Notes: generated from the sequence alone by a model not told the origin. Numbered from the stretch's first letter, positions 37,295 to 47,395 are shown. The stretch is DNA of 64,000 nucleotides from Porphyrobacter sp. ULC335 (GCF_025917005.1 NZ_CP078091.1:2790001-2854000), one strand, 5' to 3'. Made by a program: numbers and translations.

Positions 37295-38701
37295 ATGGCT
37301 GACCATTCCTACGATTACGACGTCCTCATCATCGGTGCCGGTCCCGGCGGCTATGTCGCGGCGATCCGTGCGGCGCAGCTGGGGCTGAAGACGGCTTGCG
37401 TTGAATCGCGCGCCACGCTCGGCGGCACCTGCCTCAATGTCGGGTGCATTCCCTCCAAGGCGCTGCTGCACGGCTCGGAGCTGTTTGACGAGGCCAACAA
37501 CGGCCACTTCGCCACCTGGGGCATCACCGCCACCCCGACGCTCGATCTCGGGCGGATGATGCAGGAAAAGACCAAGGCCGTGGGCGAACTGACCGGCGGG
37601 ATCGAATTCCTGTTCAAGAAGAACAAGGTCACCTGGCTGAAAGGCCATGCCGCATTCGAGGATGCACACACCGTCACCGTCGCGGGCGAGAAAGTCACCG
37701 CCAAGGACATCGTGATCGCCACCGGCTCCAGCGTCACGCCCCTCCCCGGCGTCACGGTCGACAATGCGGCCAAGCGGATCGTGGATTCGACCGGCGCGCT
37801 TGACCTCGATGAAGTCCCCGAACACCTCGTGGTGATTGGCGGCGGCGTGATCGGTCTCGAACTGGGTTCGGTGTGGCGTCGCTTGGGCGCCAAGGTCACC
37901 GTGATCGAATATCTCGACCAGCTGCTGCCCGGCATGGACGGCGATGTGCGCAAGGAAGCGCAGAAAATCTTCAAGAAGCAGGGCATGGCCATGATGCTAG
38001 GCCAGAAGGTGACCGGCGCGCAGGTCGACGGCAAGACTGTCACCCTGACGGTCGAACCGGCCGCAGGCGGCGCGGCGCAGACCGTCACCGCCAGCCACGT
38101 GCTGGTGGCCATCGGCCGCCGCCCGAACACCGATGGCCTCGCGCTCGACAAGGCGGGCCTCAGCACCAACGGCCGCGGCCAGATCGAGATCGACCACGAT
38201 TTCCGCACCTCCGTGCCGAATATCTGGGGCATTGGCGATGTCGTCCCCGGCCCGATGCTCGCGCACAAGGCCGAGGATGAAGGCATCGCTGTGGCCGAGA
38301 ACATCGCGGGCCTGACCGGCATTGTGAACCACGATGTGATCCCCAGCGTCGTCTACACCGCACCCGAAATCGCGGGCGTCGGCATCTCCGAGGAACAGGC
38401 CAAGGAACGCGGGCTCAACGTCAAGGTCGGCAAGTTCCCGATGATGGCCAACAGCCGCGCCAAGGCGAACCGCGACACCGATGGCTTCGTGAAGGTTATC
38501 GCCGATGCGGAAACCGACCGGGTGCTGGGCGTGTGGATCATCGCCAGCCTCGCCGGATCGATGATCGCCGAGGCTTGCGTGGCGATGGAATTCGGCGCCA
38601 CCAGCGAAGATATCGCCTATACCTGCCACGCGCACCCCACCCACGCCGAAGCCCTGAAGGAAGCGGCGATGGCGGTGACGGGGAAACCTATCCACATGTG
38701 A
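37295..38701 (+). CDS. lpdA: Dihydrolipoyl dehydrogenase (E3)
   Basis: 468-residue flavoprotein that reoxidises dihydrolipoamide. FAD motif GAGPGGYVAAIRAAQLG, redox disulfide GGTCLNVGCIPSK, NAD motif GGGVIGLELGSVW, second FAD motif WGIGDVVPGPMLAHKAEDEG and the catalytic His-Glu pair in CHAHPTHAEALKEA. It is placed with sucAB and therefore serves the 2-oxoglutarate complex; it may also be shared with other complexes. Confidence 0.97.
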   Translation: MADHSYDYDVLIIGAGPGGYVAAIRAAQLGLKTACVESRATLGGTCLNVGCIPSKALLHGSELFDEANNGHFATWGITATPTLDLGRMMQEKTKAVGELTGGIEFLFKKNKVTWLKGHAAFEDAHTVTVAGEKVTAKDIVIATGSSVTPLPGVTVDNAAKRIVDSTGALDLDEVPEHLVVIGGGVIGLELGSVWRRLGAKVTVIEYLDQLLPGMDGDVRKEAQKIFKKQGMAMMLGQKVTGAQVDGKTVTLTVEPAAGGAAQTVTASHVLVAIGRRPNTDGLALDKAGLSTNGRGQIEIDHDFRTSVPNIWGIGDVVPGPMLAHKAEDEGIAVAENIAGLTGIVNHDVIPSVVYTAPEIAGVGISEEQAKERGLNVKVGKFPMMANSRAKANRDTDGFVKVIADAETDRVLGVWIIASLAGSMIAEACVAMEFGATSEDIAYTCHAHPTHAEALKEAAMAVTGKPIHM

Positions 38702-38707
38702 TTTGCG

Positions 38708-38749
38708 CCCTCCCCCGGCTTTGCTAGACCGGCAAAGCCGAGGGGGAGA
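38708..38749. terminator. Strong hairpin after lpd
   Basis: CCCTCCCCCGGCTTTGC pairs with GCAAAGCCGAGGGGGAG with a small bulge, loop TAGACCG. It lies in the lpd-amidase gap; the right arm also supplies the G-rich amidase RBS, so the fold could mask amidase translation. No T tract. Confidence 0.55.
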
Positions 38750-38757
38750 CGACACGC

Positions 38758-40116
38758 ATGGCCTATCCGCAACTGACCGACAAAGCCGGGGCGCTGGCGA
38801 CCGCGCTCGCGATCCGGACGCGCAAGATCAGCGTGGCCGAGGCGGTTGATGCGGCGATCGTGCGGGTCGGGAAGTTCGATTCCGCGATCGATGCGCTGGC
38901 GGTCCCCGATTTCGAGCGCGCCTACGAAACCGCCAAAGCGATGGACAAGGGCGCTCCGCCGCTCGACCAGCCGCTGTTCGGCGTGCCGATGACGATCAAG
39001 GAGAGCTTCGACGTCGCCGGACTGCCGACCACCTTCGGCCACCCCGAGTTCCGCAACCAGATCGCCCCGAAAGACGCGCTGCTGGTCAAGCGGTTGAAAG
39101 CGGCAGGCGCGATCATCATCGGCAAGACCAACGTGCCGGTCGACCTCACGGATTGGCAGAGCTTCAACCCGGTCTATGGCCGCACCGCCAACCCGCACAA
39201 TGCGGAACGCTCCCCCGGGGGATCGTCGGGCGGCAGCGCGGCGGCTGTGGCGAGCGGGATGGTGCCTTGCGACTACGGCACCGACATCGGCGGATCGGTG
39301 CGCGTGCCGGCGCATTTCTGCGGGGTATGGGGGCACAAGACGACCTGGGGCCTCGTCCCCAAACACGGGCATGATTTCCCGGGGATGTCGCGGCGCGAGG
39401 GGTTTATCGCTGCCGCTGACGGCCCACTGAGCATCGCCGGGCCGCTGGCTCGCAACGCGCCCGATCTCGCCGTGCTGGTCGAGGTCGGCGCGGAAGTACC
39501 GCTGCGCCGCCGTCCGAAGCCGATCAAGGACTGCCGCCTGCTGGCGATCACAAGCCTGCCGGGCGCGCCGGTCGATGCGAGCGTGCTGGGCCCGACCGAA
39601 GCCGCGCTGGAGGCGCTCGCCCGCGCCGGAGTGAGGATCGACCGTGCCAGCGATCTCCTGCCCGATCAGCCGCAGCAGAACCGCAGCTATATCAAGATGA
39701 TGAACATCGTCATGTCCAACGGTGCCCCAGCCCCGGACGGCAAGCGCGCCACGGCGACCGACTGGTTTGCGCTGCTCAACGCGCAGGCCGCCAACGCCGC
39801 GCAGTGGGAAGCGCTGTTCCAAACATATGACTTCGTCCTCGCACCGCCCGCCCCGGTGCTGGCGGTGCCGCACAGCGACAAGGCGGTGTTCCGCGGGACG
39901 ATCAGCATCAACGGCGCAGACGAGCCTGGCGGCAGCGGCCTGATGTGGTCGGGTACGGCGACCTTCCCCGGTCTGCCATCAACAGTGTTGCCGATCGGGA
40001 GCGGGAACTACCTCGGGGCTGACTTGCCCTGCGGAATGCAGGTCATCGGCCCGCGCTGGCGCGATCTCGATTGCATCGCGGCGGCCGAGGCCATCGGACA
40101 GATATTGCACTCCTAG
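38758..40116 (+). CDS. Amidase signature family protein
   Basis: 452 residues. The Ser-cisSer-Lys triad is visible: Lys in PMTIKESFD near residue 81, then GGSSGGSAAAVASGM with the cis-Ser, and the nucleophile Ser in TDIGGSVRVPAHFCG. FGVPMTIK and LPCGMQVIGPR also fit. Substrate unknown; it is not an obvious GatA, given its length and lack of gatB/C neighbours. Confidence 0.9.
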   Translation: MAYPQLTDKAGALATALAIRTRKISVAEAVDAAIVRVGKFDSAIDALAVPDFERAYETAKAMDKGAPPLDQPLFGVPMTIKESFDVAGLPTTFGHPEFRNQIAPKDALLVKRLKAAGAIIIGKTNVPVDLTDWQSFNPVYGRTANPHNAERSPGGSSGGSAAAVASGMVPCDYGTDIGGSVRVPAHFCGVWGHKTTWGLVPKHGHDFPGMSRREGFIAAADGPLSIAGPLARNAPDLAVLVEVGAEVPLRRRPKPIKDCRLLAITSLPGAPVDASVLGPTEAALEALARAGVRIDRASDLLPDQPQQNRSYIKMMNIVMSNGAPAPDGKRATATDWFALLNAQAANAAQWEALFQTYDFVLAPPAPVLAVPHSDKAVFRGTISINGADEPGGSGLMWSGTATFPGLPSTVLPIGSGNYLGADLPCGMQVIGPRWRDLDCIAAAEAIGQILHS

Positions 40117-40128
40117 GGCTGCTTCGTC

Positions 40129-40842
40129 ATGGCATGGCGCATGACCCGTATCCCCATGCGCTCCCTCGCCAAATGGCACATCTGGCTCGGCTGGCTGGTC
40201 GGCGTGCCGATCACCATGTGGCTGGCGACCGGCCTGTTGATGGTCGCGCGTCCAATCGAGGCGGTGCGCGGCGATCATCTGCGCCGCGAGACGACCGCGA
40301 CGCCGCTGGTGCTGCCCGGCAGCACGATTGCCGCGCCCGACGCACAGCTCGAAGAGATGCACGTCACCATGCAGGATGGCCGCGCGGTGGCGATCCTCAC
40401 ATCACTGGATGGCTCCACCCGCCGGGTCGACTTCGCCACCGGCAAGGCACTCCCCGCGCTTGATGCCGCCGCCGCCCGCGCGTTGGTGGCAAAGAGCATG
40501 ATCGGCGGCGATCAGGTCGAGCGCGTGACGCTCTTCCCCGCCGACCGCACCCCGTTCGACTTCCGCCGCCCGCTCGCGGTGTGGCAGGTGCAGCTTGCTG
40601 ACGGCACCAATGTTTACGTCGGGCGCGACACCGGCAATATCGAGGCGGTTCGCACCCGCTGGTGGCGCGCCTTCGACTTCGCCTGGGGCCTGCACATCAT
40701 GGACATCTCCGAGCGGGAGGGTACCAGCCATCCGGTGCTGATCATCTTTGCCGCCTTGTCGCTGACGGGAGCGCTGATCGGCTGCGTGCTGATGTTCCGC
40801 CGTCGCAAGGCGCGGCCGGCCGTACCGCCGACCGTTTCATGA
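40129..40842 (+). CDS. PepSY-domain membrane protein
   Basis: 237 residues. A first hydrophobic helix (WHIWLGWLVGVPITMWLATG), a periplasmic region with a PepSY-like stretch (RPLAVWQVQLADGTNVYVG, then DTGNIEAVRTRWWRAFDF) and a C-terminal helix (VLIIFAALSLTGALIGCVLM) ending in basic residues. The WRAFDFAWGLHIMD motif is typical of PepSY_TM-related proteins, often tied to iron or redox functions. A start at 40141 is also possible. It overlaps the next gene by four bases. Confidence 0.75.
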   Translation: MAWRMTRIPMRSLAKWHIWLGWLVGVPITMWLATGLLMVARPIEAVRGDHLRRETTATPLVLPGSTIAAPDAQLEEMHVTMQDGRAVAILTSLDGSTRRVDFATGKALPALDAAAARALVAKSMIGGDQVERVTLFPADRTPFDFRRPLAVWQVQLADGTNVYVGRDTGNIEAVRTRWWRAFDFAWGLHIMDISEREGTSHPVLIIFAALSLTGALIGCVLMFRRRKARPAVPPTVS

Positions 40843-41483
40843 CCCCGACCGTCCTCACTCCGATCCTCGATCTTCTCGACCTCGCCGGGATCGCGCTGTT
40901 CGCGCTGTCGGGCGCGGTGCTGGCGGCGCGGCTGCGGCAGACCTTCGTGACGATGGCCTTCTTCGCGCTGGTGACTGGCGTTGGCGGCGGGACGGTGCGC
41001 GATCTGCTGATCCGTGCGCCGGTGTTCTGGATCGACGATCCCTGGGTCGCCGCCGTCTGCCTTGGCACCGCGCTGATCGCGTGGTTCACGCCGGTACGGT
41101 GGTGGGAAGGCAAGGGCTTTGCCTATGCCGATGGGGCGGGGCTTGCCGCCTATGCCGTGCTGGGCAGTGCCAAGGCGCTCGCTTACGGCATCCCGCCGGT
41201 GCCTGCCGCGCTGATGGGCGTCATCACCGGCTGCGTCGGCGGGATTATCCGCGATGTCGTGGCGGGCCGCCCGTCGATCATTATGAGCCCGGAGCTTTAC
41301 GTGACCCCCGCCGCGCTCACCTCGGCGCTGACTGTTGCAGGGATGCTGGCCGCGCCTTTGCTGGGCGTGGATGATGGTTGGGCGTGGAGCTTCGCCTTTG
41401 CCTGCGGGTTCACCCTGCGCGCGGCGGCGATCCATTGGGAATGGGGCCTGCCCAGCTATGGCGGAGAGAAGGAGGGGAGCTGA
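40839..41483 (+). CDS. Trimeric intracellular cation channel (TRIC) family protein, YicG/UPF0126
   Basis: 214 residues, seven predicted helices in two repeated halves, each with the family GG-x-x-RD motif: GVGGGTVRDLLIRAPVFW and GCVGGIIRDVVAGRPSIIM. Prokaryotic TRIC homologues are K+-permeable channels. ATG overlaps the PepSY gene stop (ATGA), so the two are co-translated. Confidence 0.9.
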   Translation: MTPTVLTPILDLLDLAGIALFALSGAVLAARLRQTFVTMAFFALVTGVGGGTVRDLLIRAPVFWIDDPWVAAVCLGTALIAWFTPVRWWEGKGFAYADGAGLAAYAVLGSAKALAYGIPPVPAALMGVITGCVGGIIRDVVAGRPSIIMSPELYVTPAALTSALTVAGMLAAPLLGVDDGWAWSFAFACGFTLRAAAIHWEWGLPSYGGEKEGS

Positions 41484-41500
41484 CTCCCCTCCCCCGAGAC

Positions 41501-42403
41501 TTAGCCGCCGGTCTCTTCTTCGACCGTTTCGGGAATGACCTCGCCCGGAATCGGGCCGCCGGGATAGGCAGGCATCGCCGTGCTGGCCGCCGTGCGCAGC
41601 GCGGGCTCTCCGGGCTGTATCGTCGCCTCGCTCACTGCGATATCGGGACGCACCGTGCCGCCAACCGCCGCGCGGGCGTCGGCGTAGCGCTGATCGTCCC
41701 ACTGCCCGGCAGCGCGCGGCGCGGCGCCATCGCTGCTGGCATTGAAGCCGACATCGGTGAAACCCTGGCCATAATCGATCGCGTCGATCTGGCCGCTATT
41801 GCCGATCCGGCACTGGAAGGGCGATCCGTTGAACAGTACGCCGCTGACCTGCCAGCCCGATCCGTTGCGTTCGACATTGTCGACCGTGTCGACCCGAACG
41901 TCACGCTCGATCCGGTCGAGACACATGTTGACCGCATTATCGAGGCCCGAGGCACCGGTGCCGCGCGGGGCCGCCCGGCGATCATCGCGGTAACGCGTGT
42001 CGCGGTCACGGTCCCAGTCGCGATCACGGAAATCGGCATCCCGCTCGACAATCACGACATCGCGGTCGCGTTCACGCTCGCGGCGGTTGTTGGAACTGAG
42101 GATCGCCGCCACGCCGCCGATGATCGCGGCTCCGATCAGCACGTCGCCCGCATCGACCCGGTTGCGACGCCAGCCGCGATGGCGGCCCCAGCCGCCGCCC
42201 CAGCCTCCACCCCAGCCACAACGCCGGCGGCAGCGCCAATCGGCCGTATCGCTGGCAGAGTCATAACGGCTGAAATCAAAAGCGGCCGAAGGTGCGCCCA
42301 GCGCAGGGCCCGATGGCAGCGAGGCGGCCGACGCCGGAGCGGCGATCATGGTGGTACCGGCAAGCGCACCAGCCAAGGCAAGCGCGCGGAACGTAAGAGC
42401 CAT
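41501..42403 (-). CDS. Secreted Arg/Asp-rich protein with glycine helix (paralogue A)
   Basis: 300 residues. Signal peptide (GALAGTTMIAAPASAASL), a Cys pair in WRCRRRCGW followed by WGGGWGGGWG repeats, a hydrophobic glycine-rich helix (DVLIGAAIIGGVAAILSS), a charged low-complexity linker (RERERDRDVVIVERDADF) and a folded region with two Cys (NMCLDRIERDVRVD and FQCRIGNSGQI). The same order occurs in the next gene. Function unknown. Confidence 0.75.
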   Translation of the reverse strand: MALTFRALALAGALAGTTMIAAPASAASLPSGPALGAPSAAFDFSRYDSASDTADWRCRRRCGWGGGWGGGWGRHRGWRRNRVDAGDVLIGAAIIGGVAAILSSNNRRERERDRDVVIVERDADFRDRDWDRDRDTRYRDDRRAAPRGTGASGLDNAVNMCLDRIERDVRVDTVDNVERNGSGWQVSGVLFNGSPFQCRIGNSGQIDAIDYGQGFTDVGFNASSDGAAPRAAGQWDDQRYADARAAVGGTVRPDIAVSEATIQPGEPALRTAASTAMPAYPGGPIPGEVIPETVEEETGG

Positions 42404-42596
42404 TGCTCTCTCCTGTTGCTATGCGAGCGCCCACCAACGCCCCGATAGCGGCAGGATTAACCGTGCCGAGCTTGCGCTGGGCTGAACCGGATGCCGCGCA
42501 GAAACGAGGCCGCCCCGCGTTCCTTATGGGAGCACGGGGCGACCAGAAGCGCGCGCCAGAAAAGGCAGGTACGGCGCGCGAAGGGGTTAACGGCGA

Positions 42597-43145
42597 TCAG
42601 CGCAGGCCGCGGATACCGTCAAAGTCGATGAACGGGGCGCCGCGACCATCGACGCGGCAGGTGAAGTTTCCGCGATCGCTGCCGCGACGGTCCCAACCGC
42701 CGCCCACGTCGATCCGGCCACGGACGCGGAACCCGTCACGGGTGCGGTCGATATCGCGGACGTCGATCACGTCGGCAAAGCGGTAGCCGCCAAAGCGGCG
42801 TGCCTGATTTTCCGCCGCGCGGACACAGCGGTCAACCGCCCCGCGCGAGCCGCCGCGGAAGCCATAGCCGCCGCCGCGGTCCCAACGATCACCGCGGTCC
42901 CAGCGGTCGCCGCGATCCCAGCGGTCACGGTCACGGTCGCCATCAAAAGCGCCTGCCAAGGCGGCAAGACCACCGATCACCACAGCGCCGGCAATGATCT
43001 CGCCCGCGCCAATCCCGTCACGATCACGACGGTCATCCGCCATGGCGGGGGTCACGGATGCGACGGACAATGCAGTGGCAGCAACCGCGCCGAGCACAAG
43101 CCGGACCGATTTGCCGGAGGCCAGCCGGGGGGTCTTGGTGGTCAT
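42597..43145 (-). CDS. Secreted Arg/Asp-rich protein with WDRGDR repeats (paralogue B)
   Basis: 182 residues: signal (LVLGAVAATALSVASVTPAMA), glycine helix (GEIIAGAVVIGGLAALAG), three DRWDRG repeats and a C-terminal domain with two Cys (RCVRAAENQ and FTCRVDGRG). Architecture and spacing match paralogue A, 190 bp away, so the two probably arose by duplication. It is also reminiscent of the two glycine-zipper proteins at 8.7-9.7 kb. Confidence 0.75.
   Translation of the reverse strand: MTTKTPRLASGKSVRLVLGAVAATALSVASVTPAMADDRRDRDGIGAGEIIAGAVVIGGLAALAGAFDGDRDRDRWDRGDRWDRGDRWDRGGGYGFRGGSRGAVDRCVRAAENQARRFGGYRFADVIDVRDIDRTRDGFRVRGRIDVGGGWDRRGSDRGNFTCRVDGRGAPFIDFDGIRGLR
42877..42930. repeat. Three in-frame 18-bp repeats coding the WDRGDR motif
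   Basis: Three adjacent 18-bp units, differing by a few synonymous or near-synonymous bases, inside paralogue B. A likely site of slippage and copy-number variation. Confidence 0.7.
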
Positions 43146-43302
43146 GGAAGCAATCCTCGTCAGTCACCGCGGGCGGAATTGCTTGCGGTGTCGAAGATGC
43201 TTTTGCGCGATTCGGACTGTGGCGAAGCTGAATTGCTGTGACAGGAACCGTTAAGCTTCAAAGCGCCTTTTGTGAACAGATCGCGCTGCCTCAGGACCCA
43301 AG

Positions 43303-44772
43303 CTACTCCTTCGGCAACGCCGCGAGCACATCACGCGTGAAGGCGGCGATGTCGAAACCGGAGCCGACCGGATCCTCCCCGCGCCGGACGATCACGACCT
43401 TCCTCGAAGGGACGATCACCACATACTGCCCGCGATTGCCGATTGCAGCGAAGGTATCGGCGGGAACGTCCTCCTCCTTGTTCAGCAGCCAGAACCCCGC
43501 CCCGTATCCGAAAGTGCCGGTGGGAGGCTGCGGCCCGCTCGGGGTGGAGACATATTTCACCCAGCCTTCGGGCAGGATCCGCTCGCCTGAAGGGAGCACA
43601 CCGTCGTTGAGGTAAAGCTGCCCCAAACTCGCAAGGTCACCTGCCGTGCTCCAGACTTGCGAGGAAAGAACGTAATCGCCCTTCCAGTCAGTCTCGGCGA
43701 CAGTGTGTGTCATCCCGAGTTTGGCGAAGAACTCATCGGGCGGGTAAAATGAAAGCCACTGCCCGATCGCCTTGACCGCCAGCAGCGTGTCGTTGTTGGC
43801 ATAGCGGAATGTGGTGCCCGGCTTGTGCAGCACCGGCCATTTGGTCGCGGTTTCATCGACACTGGAACCGCCATAATAAAGCGGATCGGTGCGGTTGCCG
43901 GGCGTATCGGAATAGCGCCCTGTGGCCATGCGCAAAGCGTGGTCGATTGTAATGGCGTTGCGCTGATCAACCGCCCCTCCACCGCGCCAGTAGTTCAGGC
44001 CAATCGGATCATCTGTGCGGACTTCCCCCGATTGAACAGCCGCGCCGACCAGGGTTGAAGTAATGCTCTTGGCGACCGACCAGGTCCGCTGCGGGGTGCT
44101 GGCGCTGAAACCATCGGCGTAGACTTCGGCCTCGAAGCGGCGGGTCCCATCGGATGCGAAGCGCCGGACCACCACCGCAGTCGTGCGGGCGCCCTTCCCG
44201 TATGTACCAAGCCGGTCTTGGTCGAACCCCTTCGCCATGAGGAGCGTCCACGGCATGCCCGGCTCGTCACGCGGCTTGCGGATACGTCCGCGGGACGTGC
44301 TGGCGCCTTCGGCCTGCTCCACCGACGGTTTTGCGGTCGAGGCCCCTTCGGGCGGGATCGCGACGGACTGACCGGGATCGCTGGCATCCACAGGCGCACC
44401 GATCGGCAGGATCGAACAGCCCGTTTTCGGACCATAATACAGCGCCACGCGTGCCGGCATATCCTCTGCCCAGCGCACCGCGACATGAGCAATCTGCCCG
44501 CTCGGGCGGCGGACGATCTCGAAAGGCAATTCGGTAACGATTGTGTCCAGCGGCGCCTGAATGCCGGTCAGTTCCCACTGCATGACGCTTTCGGGCGTGC
44601 GGCTCGTGCCGTTCGCTTCGGCATTGGCGATGGCACCGCACAACATCAGCGCCTTGTAACCCGCCGCCAGCGAGCGATCATAACGTGCCTCAAGCGCCTC
44701 CTGCTGGCTTTGTGCAGTGGCGGGGACAGCGGCGAGGAGCAGCGTTGTGGCTGCAAAGGCGGTGCGGATCAT
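43303..44772 (-). CDS. Serine hydrolase, beta-lactamase class C / DD-peptidase fold
   Basis: 489 residues from the ATG at 44772 with a signal peptide (TAFAATTLLLAAVPATAQS). An N-terminal domain of about 180 residues of unknown type precedes the catalytic domain. SxxK is in TWSVAKSITS near residue 246, YxN in FRYANND near 340, and a late conserved segment is FGYGAGFWLLN. Related proteins act as esterases or peptidases rather than true AmpC; resistance should not be inferred. Confidence 0.85.
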   Translation of the reverse strand: MIRTAFAATTLLLAAVPATAQSQQEALEARYDRSLAAGYKALMLCGAIANAEANGTSRTPESVMQWELTGIQAPLDTIVTELPFEIVRRPSGQIAHVAVRWAEDMPARVALYYGPKTGCSILPIGAPVDASDPGQSVAIPPEGASTAKPSVEQAEGASTSRGRIRKPRDEPGMPWTLLMAKGFDQDRLGTYGKGARTTAVVVRRFASDGTRRFEAEVYADGFSASTPQRTWSVAKSITSTLVGAAVQSGEVRTDDPIGLNYWRGGGAVDQRNAITIDHALRMATGRYSDTPGNRTDPLYYGGSSVDETATKWPVLHKPGTTFRYANNDTLLAVKAIGQWLSFYPPDEFFAKLGMTHTVAETDWKGDYVLSSQVWSTAGDLASLGQLYLNDGVLPSGERILPEGWVKYVSTPSGPQPPTGTFGYGAGFWLLNKEEDVPADTFAAIGNRGQYVVIVPSRKVVIVRRGEDPVGSGFDIAAFTRDVLAALPKE

Positions 44773-44796
44773 GCGTGCCACCCTAATCCGCGCCGG

Positions 44797-44838
44797 GCAA
44801 AAGGAAAGGGCCGGAAGCGTTCCCGCCCCGGCCCTTCC
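44797..44838 (-). terminator. Terminator of the ribosomal alpha operon
   Basis: On the minus strand AAGGGCCGG and CCGGCCCTT form a 9-bp stem, followed by TTCCTTTT. It lies 23 bp after the rplQ stop, where the cluster ends. Confidence 0.75.
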
Positions 44839-44860
44839 CGCTATCGTTTCGAAGCGCGGA

Positions 44861-45280
44861 TTACGCGTCTTCGTAATCTTCTTCGGCCTGCACCGGACCC
44901 GAATCCTGGCCCTTGGCAGCTTCGTCACGGTCGACGAGTTCGATGATCGCCATCTGCACGGCGTCACCGGCACGCACGCCAGCGCGCAGCACGCGGGTGT
45001 AACCGCCTTCACGATCAGAATAACGCTCGGCGAGGACTTCGAACAGCTTCTTGAGCTGGGCTTCGTCACCCAAGCGAGCCATCGCCAGACGACGGTTCGA
45101 AAGGCCGCCACGCTTCGCCAGCGTGATCAGCTTTTCGAGATAGGGGCGCAGTTCCTTCGCCTTGGGCAGCGTGGTCTTGATCTGCTCGTGCTTGATCAGG
45201 GCTGCCGCCATGTTGCGGAACAGGGCGTTGCGGTGACCGGTCTTGCGGCCAAGCTTACGGCCCGAAATACCATGACGCAT
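44861..45280 (-). CDS. rplQ: 50S ribosomal protein L17
   Basis: 139 residues from the ATG at 45280: [20 protein letters not shown] with the conserved [10 protein letters not shown] and [17 protein letters not shown]. The acidic tail EEDYEDA extends beyond the E. coli protein. Last gene of the cluster; a hairpin separates it from rpoA. Confidence 0.97.
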   Translation of the reverse strand: MRHGISGRKLGRKTGHRNALFRNMAAALIKHEQIKTTLPKAKELRPYLEKLITLAKRGGLSNRRLAMARLGDEAQLKKLFEVLAERYSDREGGYTRVLRAGVRAGDAVQMAIIELVDRDEAAKGQDSGPVQAEEDYEDA

Positions 45281-45364
45281 ATTCTTTACTCCGTTCGAAA
45301 AGGGGCCGTTCGAGGTACCCCAGTGCTGGTGGCTATCGGGGCTGCCACCGTCGCCCAATGTGCA

Positions 45365-45386
45365 AGCCCCCGCTTGCGCGGGGGCT
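45365..45386. terminator. Perfect hairpin between rpoA and rplQ
   Basis: AGCCCCCGC / GCGGGGGCT, 9 bp, loop TTGC, in the 116-bp gap. No T tract, so probably an mRNA processing or attenuation element. Confidence 0.6.
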
Positions 45387-45396
45387 CACGAGTTCA

Positions 45397-46452
45397 TCAA
45401 CCGAGCAATTCCTGCTCGAGCTTCTTGGCCATCTCTTCGATGTTCTCGGGCGGCCAGCCCGGGATGTCCATGCCGAGGCGCAGACCCATGCTCGAGAGCA
45501 CTTCCTTGATCTCGTTGAGCGACTTGCGGCCGAAGTTCGGCGTGCGCAGCATCTCGGCTTCGGTCTTCTGGACCAGATCGCCGATATAGATGATGTTGTC
45601 GTTCTTGAGGCAGTTGGCCGAACGCACCGACAGTTCCAGCTCGTCCACCTTCTTGAGGAGGTAACGGTTGAGCTGGTTGGCGTCGCTTTCTTCCGGCTGC
45701 ACGGCGTGGCCGATCATCTGGCCGACCGGCTGCGGGATGCCGTCTTCGAAGTGGACGAACAGCGTCAGCTGGTCCTGAAGGATGCGCGCGGCATAGGCCA
45801 CGGCGTCTTCCGGGGTGACAGTGCCATCAGTCTCGACCGTCAGCGAGAGCTTGTCATAGTCAAGCTCCTGACCGACGCGGGCGTTTTCGACCTTGTAGCT
45901 GACCTGACGCACAGGCGAATAAAGCGAGTCAACCGGGATCAGCCCGATCGGCGCGTCGGCCGGACGGTTCTGGACGGCAGGCGAGTAGCCCTTGCCCGTG
46001 TCAGCGGTCAGCTCCATGTTGAGCGTCGCGCCTTCATCGAGATGGCAGATCACCAGATCCTTGTTCATCACTTCGATGTCGCCGGTGACAGCGATGTCGC
46101 CAGCGCGGACTTCGCCCGGGCCGGTGGCCGAAAGCTGGAGCCGCTTGGGGCCCTCGCCTTCCATCTTGAGCGCGATTTGCTTGACGTTCAGGACGATGTC
46201 GGTGACGTCTTCACGCACGCCGGCAAGCGACGAGAATTCGTGCAGCACGTTCTCGATCTTGATCGAGGTGATCGCAGCGCCCTGAAGGCTGGAAAGCAGC
46301 ACCCGGCGCAGCGCGTTGCCGAGCGTCAGGCCGAAGCCCCGCTCCAGCGGTTCGGCCACGAAGGTAACCTTGCGCTGACGATCGCCGCCATCCTTGATTT
46401 CGAGGGAGTTGGGTTTCTTGAGTTCCTGCCAGTTCTTGGTGTTGACGGACAT
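45397..46452 (-). CDS. rpoA: DNA-directed RNA polymerase subunit alpha
   Basis: 351 residues. N-terminal dimerisation domain ([34 protein letters not shown]) and C-terminal alphaCTD ([40 protein letters not shown]). Length is slightly above the E. coli 329. It is the third gene of the alpha operon. Confidence 0.98.
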   Translation of the reverse strand: MSVNTKNWQELKKPNSLEIKDGGDRQRKVTFVAEPLERGFGLTLGNALRRVLLSSLQGAAITSIKIENVLHEFSSLAGVREDVTDIVLNVKQIALKMEGEGPKRLQLSATGPGEVRAGDIAVTGDIEVMNKDLVICHLDEGATLNMELTADTGKGYSPAVQNRPADAPIGLIPVDSLYSPVRQVSYKVENARVGQELDYDKLSLTVETDGTVTPEDAVAYAARILQDQLTLFVHFEDGIPQPVGQMIGHAVQPEESDANQLNRYLLKKVDELELSVRSANCLKNDNIIYIGDLVQKTEAEMLRTPNFGRKSLNEIKEVLSSMGLRLGMDIPGWPPENIEEMAKKLEQELLG

Positions 46453-46574
46453 GGATTTCCCCTAATTCGCCTTGTGGGCGGTTCAAACTTGGGTGGGCCG
46501 GATGCAGACAAGCAATGCGGCATCGGACCCGTTCGGGCGGCGGCGACACACTGCGTCACCGCCAACCCGGCGGA

Positions 46575-46964
46575 TCAGACGCGGCGACGCTTGGAAGGAC
46601 GGACCCCGTTGTGCGGGATCGGGGTAACGTCGCGGATCGAGGTAATGTTGAAACCAACAGCCGCAAGACCCCGCAGAGCGCTTTCGCGACCCGAACCCGG
46701 ACCCTTCACTTCGACTTCGAGCGTGCGGACGCCGTGTTCGGCGGCCTTCTTGCCCGCGTCATCGGCAGCGACCTGCGCAGCATAGGGAGTCGACTTGCGG
46801 CTACCCTTGAACCCCATCGCGCCGGCACTGGACCAGCTGATCGCATTGCCCTGTGCATCGGTGATGGTGATCATGGTGTTGTTGAAGCTGGCGTTGATAT
46901 GCGCAACGCCGCTGGTGATGTTCTTTTTGTCACGACGCCGAATACGGCCTGGTTCGCGTGCCAT
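46575..46964 (-). CDS. rpsK: 30S ribosomal protein S11
   Basis: 129 residues: [37 protein letters not shown] and the Gly/Arg-rich end [19 protein letters not shown]. Binds 16S rRNA in the platform; operon order rpsM-rpsK-rpoA-rplQ is the standard alpha operon minus rpsD. Confidence 0.98.
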   Translation of the reverse strand: MAREPGRIRRRDKKNITSGVAHINASFNNTMITITDAQGNAISWSSAGAMGFKGSRKSTPYAAQVAADDAGKKAAEHGVRTLEVEVKGPGSGRESALRGLAAVGFNITSIRDVTPIPHNGVRPSKRRRV

Positions 46965-47026
46965 CGTTTACTGTCCTCTAGCTCGTCAGAAGGAAAAAGC
47001 GTACAAAGGGGGAGACCCCCGCTCGC

Positions 47027-47395
47027 TTACTTCTTCTTGCCCGCGATGGGCTTGGCCTTGCCCTTGCGGGTGCGGGCGTTGGTGTGGGTGCGCTGGCCGC
47101 GAACGGGCAGACCGCTACGATGACGCAGGCCGCGATAGGCGCGCAGATCCATCAGACGCTTGATGTTCATCGCGGTGTTGCGACGCAGGTCGCCTTCCAC
47201 GGTGAAATCGGCATCGATGGTTTCGCGGATCCGCAGGACTTCCTCGTCGGAAAGGTCCTGCACGCGCGCGGAGTGCGCGATGCCCAGCTTGTCAGCGATC
47301 TGGACGGCGGTGGTACGGCCAATCCCGTGAATGTAGGTGAGCGCGATGATCACGCGCTTGTTGGTGGGGATATTTACCCCGGCAATACGAGCCAC
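47027..47395 (-). CDS. rpsM: 30S ribosomal protein S13
   Basis: 122 residues: [50 protein letters not shown] and the basic tail. First gene of the alpha operon here; its own promoter lies about 190 bp upstream. Confidence 0.98.
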   Translation of the reverse strand: MARIAGVNIPTNKRVIIALTYIHGIGRTTAVQIADKLGIAHSARVQDLSDEEVLRIRETIDADFTVEGDLRRNTAMNIKRLMDLRAYRGLRHRSGLPVRGQRTHTNARTRKGKAKPIAGKKK

